From the NCBI RefSeq assembly GCF_019904175.1, contig NZ_CP061913.1, forward strand, positions 6,200,001-6,264,000: a DNA stretch of 64,000 bases. Reading direction: 5' to 3'. This document shows, piece by piece, positions 33,220-43,684 of this stretch; within the stretch, counting starts at the first letter, position 1, and each line of letters starts with the position of its first letter. Origin of the DNA: Dactylosporangium vinaceum (GTDB lineage: Bacteria; Actinomycetota; Actinomycetes; Mycobacteriales; Micromonosporaceae). A program made the translations under genes and the position numbers. The notes below the pieces were generated by a model. The model did not search any database. It had not been told where the DNA came from and saw nothing but the letters and a program-made list of their open reading frames with translations.

Positions 33220-34829
33220 CGGGAGACCTCCTCGCGCAGGGCGCGCAGGCGGTGCAGCACGTCGTTGGCGCCGCGGCCGAAGTAGTCGTGCAACGTCTGA
33301 TACTCCGCATACAGCCGGTCGTAGACGTCCGCGGCCGCGGCGTCCGGGACGTAGACATCGCGCGAGACCTTGCCCATCGCCTCGGCGGCCGCCCGGATGT
33401 CCGGGTAGACCCCGGCCGCGACCGCCGCGTGCATGGCCGAGCCGAGCGCCGGGCCCTGCTCGGAGCCGATGACCGAGATGGGCCGCCGGAGCACGTCGGC
33501 GTACACCTGCATCAGGAAGCGGTTCTTGAGCAGCCCGCCGGCGGCGATGAACTCGGTGACCGGGACGCCCGACGACGTGAGGGCCTCGATGATCGTGCGG
33601 GTACCGAACGCGGTCGCCTCGACGAGCGCGCGGTACACGTCCTCGGGCCGCGTGTGCAGGGTCTGCCCGACGATGACGCCCGACAGGCCGTGGTCGACCA
33701 GGACCGAGCGGTTGCCGTTGTGCCAGTCGAGGGTGACCAGGCCGTGCTGGCCCGGCTTCTGGGCGGCGGCCCGCTCGGTGAGCTCGTCGTGGGTGAGCCC
33801 GCCGGACAGCAGCGTCTCGACGTACCAGCCGAAGATGTCGCCGACGCCGGACTGGCCGGCCTCGTAGCCCCACAGGCCGGGGATGATCCCGTCCTGGACG
33901 ACGCCGCACATCCCAGGCACGTCGGCCAGGTCGGCGCCGCTCATCACGTGGCAGGTCGACGTGCCCATGATGGCGACGAGCTGGCCGGGCTCGACGGCCT
34001 TCGCGGCCGGGGCGGTGACGTGGGCGTCGACGTTGCCGACGGCGACCGCGATCCCGGCCGGCAGCCCGGTCCATCCGGCCGCCTCCTCGGTGAGCGACCC
34101 GGCCCGGCCGCCCAGCGGCGCGAGGGGCCCGTCCACCTTGGACACCCAGTCGCCGAAGCCGGGGTGCAGCGCCTCCAGGAACGCCTTCGACGGGTACGCG
34201 CCGTCCTGGTAGACGCCCTTGTAGCCGGCCAGGCCGATCATCCGCGTCTCGACGCCGCACAGCTGCCAGACGATCCAGTCGGTGGCCTCGATGAACCGCT
34301 CGGCCCGCGCGTAGATGTCGGGCGCCTCCTCGAGGACCTGCAGCGCCTTGGCCAGCTGCCACTCCGAGGAGAGCTTCCCGCCGTACCTGCTGATCCACGG
34401 CTCGCCCCGCTCGTGGGCGAGGGCGTTGATCCGGTCGGCCTGGCCCTGGGCCGCGTGGTGCTTCCACAGCTTCGGGTACGCGTGCTTCTCCTGCGGCAGC
34501 ACGTCGGACAGCGGCGTGCCATCGGCGAGGACCGGCAGGAACGTGCAGGCGGTGAAGTCGGTGGCGATGCCGACGACCTCGGCCGGGTCGATGCCGGCCG
34601 CGGCGACGGCCTGCGGGACCGCGGTGCGCAGCACGTCGACCCAGTCCGACGGGATCTGCAGTGCCCAGTGGGGCGGCAGTGGGTCCCCGGTGGCCGGCAG
34701 GGTGCGCTCGACGGCACCGTGCCGGTACTCGTGGACGGCCGTGGCGACCTCGGCCCCGTCGGCGGTCCGCACGACGACGGCCCGCCCGGACAGGGTGCCG
34801 AAGTCGACGCCGACTGTGTATTGCGTCAT
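33216..34829 (-). CDS. araB: L-ribulokinase
   Basis: 537 residues, FGGY sugar-kinase family. VGVDFGTLSGRAVVV is the N-terminal phosphate-binding motif, GIATDFTACTFLPV and TDWIVWQLCG are ribulokinase landmarks, and AAGGLLKNRFLMQVYADVL is the C-terminal FGGY signature region. It phosphorylates L-ribulose with ATP. The start overlaps the stop of the upstream permease gene by 4 bp. Confidence 0.96.
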   Translation of the reverse strand: MTQYTVGVDFGTLSGRAVVVRTADGAEVATAVHEYRHGAVERTLPATGDPLPPHWALQIPSDWVDVLRTAVPQAVAAAGIDPAEVVGIATDFTACTFLPVLADGTPLSDVLPQEKHAYPKLWKHHAAQGQADRINALAHERGEPWISRYGGKLSSEWQLAKALQVLEEAPDIYARAERFIEATDWIVWQLCGVETRMIGLAGYKGVYQDGAYPSKAFLEALHPGFGDWVSKVDGPLAPLGGRAGSLTEEAAGWTGLPAGIAVAVGNVDAHVTAPAAKAVEPGQLVAIMGTSTCHVMSGADLADVPGMCGVVQDGIIPGLWGYEAGQSGVGDIFGWYVETLLSGGLTHDELTERAAAQKPGQHGLVTLDWHNGNRSVLVDHGLSGVIVGQTLHTRPEDVYRALVEATAFGTRTIIEALTSSGVPVTEFIAAGGLLKNRFLMQVYADVLRRPISVIGSEQGPALGSAMHAAVAAGVYPDIRAAAEAMGKVSRDVYVPDAAAADVYDRLYAEYQTLHDYFGRGANDVLHRLRALREEVSR

Positions 34830-35830
34830 GGAGTTCTCCGCGCGGTCTTTTTCCTGGTCACCGTCCGCTGCAGCACGATGAAGACGAACAGCAGCGTGCC
34901 GATGAAGATCTTGGTCCACCAGGAGCTGAGGGTGCCCTGGAACGTGATGAGGCTCTGGATGAGGCCGAGGACCCCGACGCCGAGGACGGTGCCGAGCACG
35001 AACCCGGAGCCGCCGGTCAGCACCGTGCCGCCGATGACGACGGCCGCGATCGCGTCGAGCTCCATGCCCAGCGCGTTGAGGCCGTAGCCGGACGGGGTGT
35101 AGAACGTCAGCAGGATGCCGCCCAGGGCGGAGCACAGGCCGCTGATGGTGTACACGGCGATCTTCGTGCGCCCCACGGGCAGGCCCATGAGCATCGCCGA
35201 CTGCTGGTTGCCGCCGAGGGCGTAGATGTTGCGGCCCAGGCGGGTGTAGGCGAGGACGTACGCGGCGGCGATGACCACGACGCCGGAGATGACGACGCTC
35301 CAGCCGATGTGGAACCCGCCGAACCGGATCTTGTCCGAGGCGATGGTGTTCCAGGTCTCGTTGGTGATCGGGATCGAGTCGGTGCTGATCACGTAGCAGG
35401 TGCCGCGGGCGAGGAACATCCCGGCCAGGGTCGCGATGAACGGTTGGATGTCGAAGAAGTGGATGATCGCCCCCATCCCGAGGCCGATGATCCCGCCAAC
35501 CGCGAGTGCTACCAGTACCACCAGAGCGGGGTTGATGCCCTTCTCCAACAGCGTCGCCGTGATCATCGTGGTCAGGGCGACGACCGCACCGACCGACAGG
35601 TCGATGCCGCCGGTGAGGATCACGAACGTCATGCCGACCGCGACGACGAGCAGGAACGCGTTGTCGATGAAGATGTTCAGCACGACCTGGGTGTCGTCGA
35701 AGCCCTTGTACCGCACCACGCCGACGCTGTACATGATGAGCAGCAGGACCCCGGTGGCGAGCACCGGCTTGCGCAGCCAGTTCGCCGCGATCCGGCCGGC
35801 CGAGCGGGTCGGGGTGTCCACTGTGGTCAT
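34826..35830 (-). CDS. Sugar ABC transporter permease (YjfF-type)
   Basis: 334 residues, about nine hydrophobic helices. The BPD_transp_2 signature TFVILTGGIDLSVGAVVAL and RNIYALGGNQQSAMLMGLPV, the ATPase-contact loop, place it in the ribose/galactofuranose permease family. It pairs with the second permease to form a heterodimeric channel, in contrast to single-permease systems such as XylFGH. ATGA overlaps on both sides tie it to the operon. The substrate is probably L-arabinose or its furanose form, inferred from araBDA. Confidence 0.9.
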   Translation of the reverse strand: MTTVDTPTRSAGRIAANWLRKPVLATGVLLLIMYSVGVVRYKGFDDTQVVLNIFIDNAFLLVVAVGMTFVILTGGIDLSVGAVVALTTMITATLLEKGINPALVVLVALAVGGIIGLGMGAIIHFFDIQPFIATLAGMFLARGTCYVISTDSIPITNETWNTIASDKIRFGGFHIGWSVVISGVVVIAAAYVLAYTRLGRNIYALGGNQQSAMLMGLPVGRTKIAVYTISGLCSALGGILLTFYTPSGYGLNALGMELDAIAAVVIGGTVLTGGSGFVLGTVLGVGVLGLIQSLITFQGTLSSWWTKIFIGTLLFVFIVLQRTVTRKKTARRTP

Positions 35831-36848
35831 GCGCCGACCTGCACCTTCTCGTCGGCCCGCGCCGCGACCGGGATCGGCCGGCGGCGCTGGAACATCGCCC
35901 GGAACTTCGGCGACTGGGCGAGGCACAGGACGATGACGACTATCGCTTTGAAGAGCAACGTGACTTCCGGGGGTACTCCGACCGTGTAGATCGTGATGTC
36001 GAGCGTCTTGATGATGACGGCGCCGAGCACCGTGCCCGCGATCGAGAAGCGCCCGCCGGACAGCGAGGTGCCGCCGATGACGACCGCGAGGATGGCGTCG
36101 AGCTCGATCAGCAGGCCGGCGTTGTTGCCGTCGGCGCTCGACACGTTCGAGCTGATCATGAGTCCGGCGACGGCGGAGCAGACCGCGGCGAAGACGTACA
36201 CGCCGAGGATGAGCCACCGGGCCTTGATGCCGGCCAGCCGGGACGCCTCGGCGTTGCCGCCGACCGCCTCCAGGAGCATGCCGAGCGCGGAGCGGCGCAC
36301 GAGCACCACGGCCAGGACGATGACCGCGGCCGCGATGAGCACGCTCAGCGGCAGGGAGAGCCAGTAGCCGGCCCCGATCATCTTGTACGGCCCCGAGTTC
36401 ACCGTGATGATCTGCCCGTCGGTGATGAGCTGGGCCAGGCCGCGCCCGGCGACCATGAGGATCAGCGTCGCGATGATCGGCTGGATGCCGATGGTGGCGA
36501 CGAGGAAGCCGTTCCACACGCCGAGCACCAGAGCCAGGGCGATCGCGATGCCGACGGCGGCGAGCACCCCGGGCACGCTGCCCTGGTCGCCGAGGTCGCT
36601 GATGCGCAGGCAGGCGATGGCCCCGGCGATGGCGACGACGGCACCGACTGACAGGTCGATGCCGCCGGTGGCGATGACGAGCGTCATGCCGAGCGCGACG
36701 AGCGCCAGGGGCGCCGAGGACCGCAGGATGTCGATGATGCTGCCGTACAGGTGGCCGTCGCGGACCTCGATGTTGAGGAACGTGTGCGTGTGGATCAGGT
36801 TGGTGATGAGCAGGACGACGAGCACGGCGATCGGCCAGGTGAAGCGCT

Positions 36849-36852
<4 letters not shown>
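35827..36852 (-). CDS. Sugar ABC transporter permease (YtfT-type)
   Basis: 341 residues, first of the two permeases in the operon. LVALGMTLVIATGGIDLSVGAVVAI is the family signature, and a GNAEASRLAGIKARW segment is the cytoplasmic coupling loop. The central region (IIATLILMVAGRGLAQLITDG) matches YtfT/RbsC-like proteins. It overlaps the ATPase stop and the next permease start by 4 bp each. It is an inner-membrane component of the same arabinose importer. Confidence 0.9.
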
Positions 36853-38351
<1,499 letters not shown>

Positions 38352-38375
38352 GGTTGGGTCAGGCTCTCGAACTCT

Positions 38376-39371
38376 TTAGTACTTGCGGTCGGGGAGGGCG
38401 GCCTTGGCCTGCTCGGGCGTGAACTCGGTCTCCACGGTGAGGATCCGCGGCTCCACCGTCTCGCCCTTGACGACCTTCTTGGCCAGGTCCATGAGCTGAG
38501 GGCCGAGCAGCGGGCTGCACTCGACGATGTGGTTGATCTTCCCGGCAGCCAGGGCGGTCATGCCGTCCTTGACCGCGTCGACAGAGATGATCTTGATGTC
38601 GGTGCCCGGCTTCTTGCCGGCCGCCTCGATCGCCTCGATCGCACCCAGGGCCATGTCGTCGTTGTGCGCGTAGAGCACGTCGATCTTCGGGTTGGCCTTC
38701 AGGAAGGCCTCCATGACCTCCTTGCCCTTCGCCCGGGTGAAGTCACCGGTCTGCGACGCGATGATCTTCATGTTGGGCGCGGCCTTGATCGCGTCGGCGA
38801 AGCCCGACTTGCGGTCGTTGGCCGGCGCGGAGCCCGTCGTGCCCTGCAGCTCCACGATGTTCACCGGGTCGGTCTTGCCCTGGTACTCCTTGACCAGCCA
38901 GTCGCCGGCCTTCTTGCCCTCGACCACGAAGTCCGAGCCGAGGAAGGTCTTGTACAGCGTCGTGTCCTTCGAGTCCACGGCGCGGTCGGTCAGGATGACC
39001 GGGATCTTCGCGTCCTTGGCCTCCTTGAGCACCGTGTCCCAGCCGGACTCCACGACCGGCGAGAACGCGATGACGTCGACCTTCTGCGCGATGTAGCTGC
39101 GGATGGCCTTGATCTGGTTCTCCTGCTTCTGCTGCGCGTCGGAGAACTTCAGATCGATGCCGGCGGCCGTCGCGGCGTCCTGGATCGACTTGGTGTTCGC
39201 AGTGCGCCAACCACTCTCGGCGCCGACCTGCGCAAAGCCCATAGTGATCTTGCCATCGCCCTTGGCGGCCCCCGGTGACGAGGAGTCGCTGGCGTTCTCC
39301 CCGCCGCACGCACTGAGCGTGGAGACCAGGAGCACGCTGCCGAGCACAGCAGCGGACCATCTCTTCAGCAC
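38376..39371 (-). CDS. Sugar-binding lipoprotein (YtfQ-type), first gene of the arabinose operon
   Basis: 331 residues from a GTG at 39371 with AAGGGA upstream. The signal peptide ends in the lipobox LSAC, so the mature protein is lipid-anchored outside the membrane. The rest is a periplasmic-binding-protein type I fold: KITMGFAQVGAESGWRTANTKS, VDVIAFSPVVESGWD, and DVLYAHNDDMALGAIEAIEAAG. YtfQ relatives bind galactofuranose; with araBDA downstream, arabinose is the likely ligand here (inference). Confidence 0.92.
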   Translation of the reverse strand: MLKRWSAAVLGSVLLVSTLSACGGENASDSSSPGAAKGDGKITMGFAQVGAESGWRTANTKSIQDAATAAGIDLKFSDAQQKQENQIKAIRSYIAQKVDVIAFSPVVESGWDTVLKEAKDAKIPVILTDRAVDSKDTTLYKTFLGSDFVVEGKKAGDWLVKEYQGKTDPVNIVELQGTTGSAPANDRKSGFADAIKAAPNMKIIASQTGDFTRAKGKEVMEAFLKANPKIDVLYAHNDDMALGAIEAIEAAGKKPGTDIKIISVDAVKDGMTALAAGKINHIVECSPLLGPQLMDLAKKVVKGETVEPRILTVETEFTPEQAKAALPDRKY

Positions 39372-39394
39372 TGCGTCTGTCCCTTCGAGATAGC

Positions 39395-39406
39395 GTGAAC
39401 GTTCAC
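39395..39406. promoter_or_regulatory. LacI-type palindromic operator in the operon leader
   Basis: GTGAACGTTCAC, a perfect 12-bp palindrome with the central CG typical of LacI-family sites, lies 24 bp before the binding-protein start and inside the predicted leader. Confidence 0.6.
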
Positions 39407-39500
39407 ATTGATAAGCCCATGGCCACACGCCTGGGGTGTCGGGCGGTGGCCTGATGCCGCATGAGGCCTGATTGCATTGGCCGTCGCGGTTGTATTTCGA

Positions 39501-39518
39501 GAGTGTTAGCGTTCTCAT
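39501..39518. promoter_or_regulatory. TGTTAGCG operator overlapping the operon -10
   Basis: TGTTAGCGTTCTCA (39504-39517) shares TGTTAGCG with the site before the second LacI gene (42683-42696). It covers the -10 of the arabinose operon promoter and lies 51 bp before the divergent LacI start, so one bound repressor could control both. Confidence 0.5.
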
Positions 39519-39530
39519 CCCGGGCGTCAA
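39503..39530 (-). promoter_or_regulatory. Promoter of the arabinose operon
   Basis: On the minus strand TTGACG (39525-39530), a 16-bp spacer and TAACAC (39503-39508) fit a housekeeping promoter. Transcription from near 39496 would give a leader of about 125 nt. Confidence 0.5.
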
Positions 39531-39568
39531 GTAGCGGCGACCGAGATGTTGCCGGAAGGAGACACTCC

Positions 39569-40663
39569 GTGGCTGCAGCAGTCATCGGGCCGGACCGCGG
39601 GCGACCGGGCCCGGTCGCGCACACCGGCACCGCCCCCGGCCTCGACGCCGTCGGCCCGCCGCTGCGCAAGGTCGGCATGCGCGACGTGGCCCGGCTGGCC
39701 GGCGTGTCCCACCAGACCGTCTCGCGGGTCCTCAACGACCTGCCGAACGTGAGCGCATCCACCCGCGAGCGCGTCCTGGACGCCGTGCGGGTCCTCAACT
39801 ACCGCCGCAACCTGGCCGCCCGCACGCTCGTCACATCCCGTTCCCGGACTATCGGCCTGATCGGCTTCGAGACCACCCTGGCCGGCCCGGCCTCGATGAT
39901 CTACGGCATCGAGAAGGCCGCCCGCGAGGCCGGCTACTACGTCAGCATCGCCACCGTCCGCTCCCTGGAGCGCCACGCCGTCCTCGACGCCGTCGAGCAG
40001 CTCTGCGCCCAGGCCGTGGAGGGCATCATCGCGATAGCCCCGAAGAACTCCGTGGCCGACGCCCTGACCCAGGTCCCGAACGGCACCCCCGCCGTGGGCG
40101 TGGGCGGCGCCGACGACGGCTACGTCCCGATGCTGCGCGTCGACAACGTGCGCGGCGCCTGCATGGCCACGAGCCACCTGCTCGAACTGGGCCACGAGAC
40201 GGTCCACCACGTGCCCGGCCCCGCCGACTGGCCGGAGGCCCGCGACCGCATCGACGGCTGGCGCCAGACCCTGCACTCGGCCGGCGCCCCGGTCCCCCCG
40301 ATCGAACCGGGCGACTGGAGCGCGAGGTCGGGCTACCTACGCGGCCAGCACCTGGCCGCCGACACCCGCGTCACAGCGGTCTTCTGCGGCAACGACCACA
40401 TCGCGCTGGGCGTCCTGCGCGCCTTCCACGAGGCCGGCCGCCCGGTCCCGGGCCGGGTGAGCGTGGTCGGCTTCGACGACACCCCGGAGTCCGGCTTCTT
40501 CCTGCCGCCCCTGACCACCATCCACCAGGACTTCGCCGAACTGGGCCGCCGCAGCGTCGACCTTTTGGTAGCCCAGCTGACCGGCGAACCGTTCCCGAAA
40601 CCGTCCCCGATCCACCTCTCCCCCCACCTGGTCGTGCGAGCCTCAGCCAACGCCGCCCCCTGA
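39569..40663 (+). CDS. LacI-family regulator, probable arabinose repressor
   Basis: 364 residues from a GTG with GGAAGGA 9 bp upstream. A 35-residue Gly/Pro-rich leader precedes the LacI helix-turn-helix (MRDVARLAGVSHQTVSRVLNDL) and hinge. The C-terminal sugar-binding core follows (TIGLIGFETTLAGPASMIYG, then GNDHIALGVLRAFHEAGRPVP and VVGFDDTPESGFFLPPLTTI). It is divergent from the arabinose operon with two operator-like palindromes between, so it is the likely local regulator. It is clearly paralogous to the LacI at 41628-42629. Confidence 0.9.
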   Translation: MAAAVIGPDRGRPGPVAHTGTAPGLDAVGPPLRKVGMRDVARLAGVSHQTVSRVLNDLPNVSASTRERVLDAVRVLNYRRNLAARTLVTSRSRTIGLIGFETTLAGPASMIYGIEKAAREAGYYVSIATVRSLERHAVLDAVEQLCAQAVEGIIAIAPKNSVADALTQVPNGTPAVGVGGADDGYVPMLRVDNVRGACMATSHLLELGHETVHHVPGPADWPEARDRIDGWRQTLHSAGAPVPPIEPGDWSARSGYLRGQHLAADTRVTAVFCGNDHIALGVLRAFHEAGRPVPGRVSVVGFDDTPESGFFLPPLTTIHQDFAELGRRSVDLLVAQLTGEPFPKPSPIHLSPHLVVRASANAAP

Positions 40664-41627
40664 CCCGCCCTCAATCCCCAGCCACCGCAATCCCCAGCCA
40701 CCGCCAGGCTCGCCACCCCGCAACACCCACCGAACCGCCGCTCAGCTCAAGCCACCCCGACGCCGACGCCGCACAAAACGCGCAAATCGGCACAAAATAC
40801 CTGAGCGACCCGCCTTGCCCTCCCCCAGCCGCGCCGCGCGATCACCCGCGGACCGCAGCGCGGCACAGGGCGGGCGGCGAGGCGGGCGGCCGCAAGCAGC
40901 GCACGAGAGCAGCCGCAATGACAGCCGGCGACGACAGTGGAAACACCGTCATCGGGGCAGCGGAATCAACGTCATCGGGACAGCGCCAAGGCGGGCTGCG
41001 CGAAGCCGACCGGGCGAGCCCGCGCAACGGCACGGCCAGCCGCATCGCGCCCCAGCAACCAGCCGCGGCGATCCACGCCCTTAAATTCCCTAAGCCCACC
41101 GTCATCGCCAGCGCTGGCGACCGCCCGGTCTCACGGGACGCCGACGACCCGGCTCCCGGATCGCCTGCCCGCCGTCGGCGAAGCAAGTCCGTCACCGGCT
41201 CCGTTCTCCGGCGTCGGCGTCGGCGTCGGCGTCGAAGCACGCGGATGAACGACGCGCCGAGAATCATGCGCCGCCGTCCTACCGCTGCGAGCCTTCCCGG
41301 ACACCTCGGCGCAGATGACCGGCCGGCCCCCGTCGCGCGCAGGGCGGGCGCGCCCAGCGGGACGTGGCGTGATTTCTGGGCCTTGATCGTGCAAGTTTCA
41401 CGCGGTTGGCGCGCGGACGGGCGTGTTCGGGGGCGGGCGAGGCAAGGCGAGGGCGGGACGAAGCAGAGGCGGACGAAGCAAAGGCGGTCGCGTTGGTGTG
41501 GTCGGGTTGTGGCGAGTGGGAGGACCCCCGGAGTCGGTGGCGCTCCGCTTTTCTTCACCGTAACCCATGCGACCTAATCGATCTCCGAGTCGCTCACCCG
41601 CCGTCAGATCCCGCCACTCCCCGTCAT
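40664..41627. other. Gene-free 964 bp between convergent LacI genes
   Basis: No frame has a ribosome-binding site with family motifs. It contains a duplicated CAATCCCCAGCCACCG (about 40670-40706), four GGCGTC hexamers at 41210-41234, and an AT-richer patch at 40771-40806. Possibly decayed coding sequence. Confidence 0.5.
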
Positions 41628-42629
41628 CTACGCACGTGGTGGGGCGGTGCTTGCTCGGGGGATCAGGGCCGGCTGGACGCGCGGGTTCGGGGCTGGGCGG
41701 TCCGGGCCCTCGCGTAGGTCGGCTTCGATGACGCGGAGCAGGGCGGCGATGCAGCGGCGGCCCACCTCGTCGAAGTCCTGGCGGATCGTGGTCAGCGGCG
41801 GGGACAGGAACTCGGCCTCGGGGATGTCGTCGAAGCCTACGATGCTCACGTCGTCGGGGACGCGGATGCCGCGCTCGTGGAAGGCGCGCATCATGCCCAG
41901 TGCCATCTGGTCGTTGCCGGCGAAGACCGCTGTCACGTCGTCGCGGGTGGCCAGTTCCAGGCCGGCGGCGTAGCCGGACCGGGCGCTCCAGTCGCCGGTC
42001 ATCAGGGGCGGGGCGGGCAGGCCGGCCTCTTCCAGGGTGAGGCGCCAGCCGTCGATGCGGCCGTGGGTCTCCAGCCAGTCGCGCGGGCCGGAGAGGTGCC
42101 AGACCTTGCGGTGGCCCAGGGACAGCAGGTGTTGTACGGCAAGCCGGGCGCCGGTGACCTGGTCGACGGAGATGGCGGGGACCTCGCCGCCGACGTCGGA
42201 CTCGACGGCGACCGCGGCCATGCCGAGGGGCATGTTGTGCAGGGCGGCCGCGGCGGCGGTCTGGGGGGCGATGACGACGACGCCGGCGACCGACTGGTCG
42301 GCGAGGGCGCTGAGGGCGGAGACCATGCCGGTGTGGTCGACGCGTTCGAGGGTCACGATGCTGACGCCGTAGCCGGCGGCGCGGGCGGCGCGCTCGACGC
42401 CCAGGAGGGTGGAGGCGGGGCCGTAGAGGATGGTGTCGAAGGAGACGACGCCGACGACCCGGGAGCGGCGGCCGGCGAGTCCGCGGGCCATCGCGTTGGG
42501 GCGGTAGTTGAGTTGGCGGACGGCCTCGAGGACGCGTTCGCGGGTGGCGGGGCTGACGCTGGGATGGTCGTTGAGGACGCGCGACACCGTCTGATGTGAG
42601 ACGCCCGCGAGCCGCGCGACGTCGTTCAT
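41628..42629 (-). CDS. LacI-family regulator, paralogue of the arabinose repressor
   Basis: 333 residues from the ATG at 42629. A TTG at 42662, with GGGGGAGGG just upstream, has the better ribosome-binding site and would add 11 residues. The DNA-binding domain MNDVARLAGVSHQTVSRVLNDH is nearly identical to that of the LacI at 39569, implying overlapping operators. The effector domain is full length (GVVSFDTILYGPASTLLGVE, then FAGNDQMALGMMRAFHERGIRVP). A TGTTAGCG site just upstream suggests autoregulation. Confidence 0.9.
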   Translation of the reverse strand: MNDVARLAGVSHQTVSRVLNDHPSVSPATRERVLEAVRQLNYRPNAMARGLAGRRSRVVGVVSFDTILYGPASTLLGVERAARAAGYGVSIVTLERVDHTGMVSALSALADQSVAGVVVIAPQTAAAAALHNMPLGMAAVAVESDVGGEVPAISVDQVTGARLAVQHLLSLGHRKVWHLSGPRDWLETHGRIDGWRLTLEEAGLPAPPLMTGDWSARSGYAAGLELATRDDVTAVFAGNDQMALGMMRAFHERGIRVPDDVSIVGFDDIPEAEFLSPPLTTIRQDFDEVGRRCIAALLRVIEADLREGPDRPAPNPRVQPALIPRASTAPPRA

Positions 42630-42682
42630 GACGGCGGCACGGTTGTGGCTGGTTGCGCGCAAAGTCCCTCCCCCGCAGCAGA

Positions 42683-42696
42683 TGTTAGCGCTGCCA
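42683..42696. promoter_or_regulatory. TGTTAGCG operator before the second LacI gene
   Basis: TGTTAGCGCTGCCA is an imperfect palindrome (5 of 7 half-site pairs) overlapping TAACAT on the minus strand, a likely -10 for the LacI gene. It shares its half-site with 39504-39511. Confidence 0.45.
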
Positions 42697-42923
42697 CGAT
42701 ATGCCCGCGCCATGCGCGGGACGTGGTGCCGGTCACGGGTTTGACCGTTCGGCTGATCTGCGGGAACAGCTTCCAACGCGACTCAACTTAAGGCGACGCA
42801 ATGCAACATCAACTTGCGCGGATCGACACGGCGAAATGTTCGGGCTTCAGCGGCGGCGCGGGCGGTGACTGGGGCCGGCGCGTCGGCAGCGAGTGCTGCA
42901 CGACCCCGCGCCGGCCGCGGACT

Positions 42924-43526
42924 TCAGTGCACGGTGCCGCCGTCCGCGGCCAGGGTTTCGGCGATCTCACGCAGGACCGCCCGCCACTGGTCCTCCGGCT
43001 GCTTCGGCAGGATGTCGTCCCACAGGTCCAGGCAGGACCCGCGCAGCTGCAGCAGGCCCTCGGGGCGCCCCATGAACCACCAGTGCAGGTGCCGGGCGCC
43101 GTCGCCGATCTTCGCGATGTGGACCCGGGCCACGCCGCCGACGGCCAGGATCGCCCGTTCGACGCGCTGCATCAGCGGGAACAGTTCGGCGCCGAGGTCC
43201 GCGGGCAGGTCGTCGAAGTCGTGGTGGCCGCGCGGGCTCAGCAGGACCACGGCCGGGATGGCGGTCGGGCCGCCCGTGTGCCGCAGGATCCACCGGTCGT
43301 CGGACCACACGGCCGGGCCGTGGGGGTCGCGGCAGACGAAGCAGTCGTCGGTGCTCTGCTCGCCGTTGCGCGGCGGCTCCGGTACCACCGCAGGCTCAAG
43401 GGTTTTGATCTGCAGGTCGCCGGTGAACGGGAAGATCTCCCAGCCGGCGATGCCGCCCGCGAACGGGGTGGGCGGCTCGCCGATGGGCAGGTGGGCGAGG
43501 AATCGATCGGCCATGCCGCCGATCAT
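42924..43526 (-). CDS. HIT-family-like protein
   Basis: 200 residues (MIGGMADR at 43526, or M at 43514). DDCFVCR, ILLSPRGHHDFDDLPADLGAE-type spacing and DGARHLHWWFMGRPEG resemble histidine-triad proteins, which hydrolyse nucleotide conjugates. The triad reads H-L-H-W-W, so the third His of HxHxH is missing. The family call is by pattern and moderately sure. Single gene. Confidence 0.6.
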   Translation of the reverse strand: MIGGMADRFLAHLPIGEPPTPFAGGIAGWEIFPFTGDLQIKTLEPAVVPEPPRNGEQSTDDCFVCRDPHGPAVWSDDRWILRHTGGPTAIPAVVLLSPRGHHDFDDLPADLGAELFPLMQRVERAILAVGGVARVHIAKIGDGARHLHWWFMGRPEGLLQLRGSCLDLWDDILPKQPEDQWRAVLREIAETLAADGGTVH

Positions 43527-43640
43527 GCCACCGGGCGGGACCCGGCGTTGCCCCTGGACGGGTCGGGGTGCCGCCGCCCGGTGCGTCGCTGCGGACCGGG
43601 GCTATGGCCGTCCCGTGCGGGTCGGACTCGGGGGTATGGG

Positions 43641-43672
43641 AGAGCCCCCGCCCGGTGCCGGGCGAGGGCTCT
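43641..43672 (-). terminator. Terminator hairpin after the LCP gene
   Basis: Two 15-base arms (43641-43655 and 43658-43672, 14 of 15 paired, AGAGCCCCCGCCCGG) with a 2-nt gap, 13 bp beyond the LCP stop codon. Confidence 0.75.
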
Positions 43673-43684
43673 GCGGTCGTGCGG

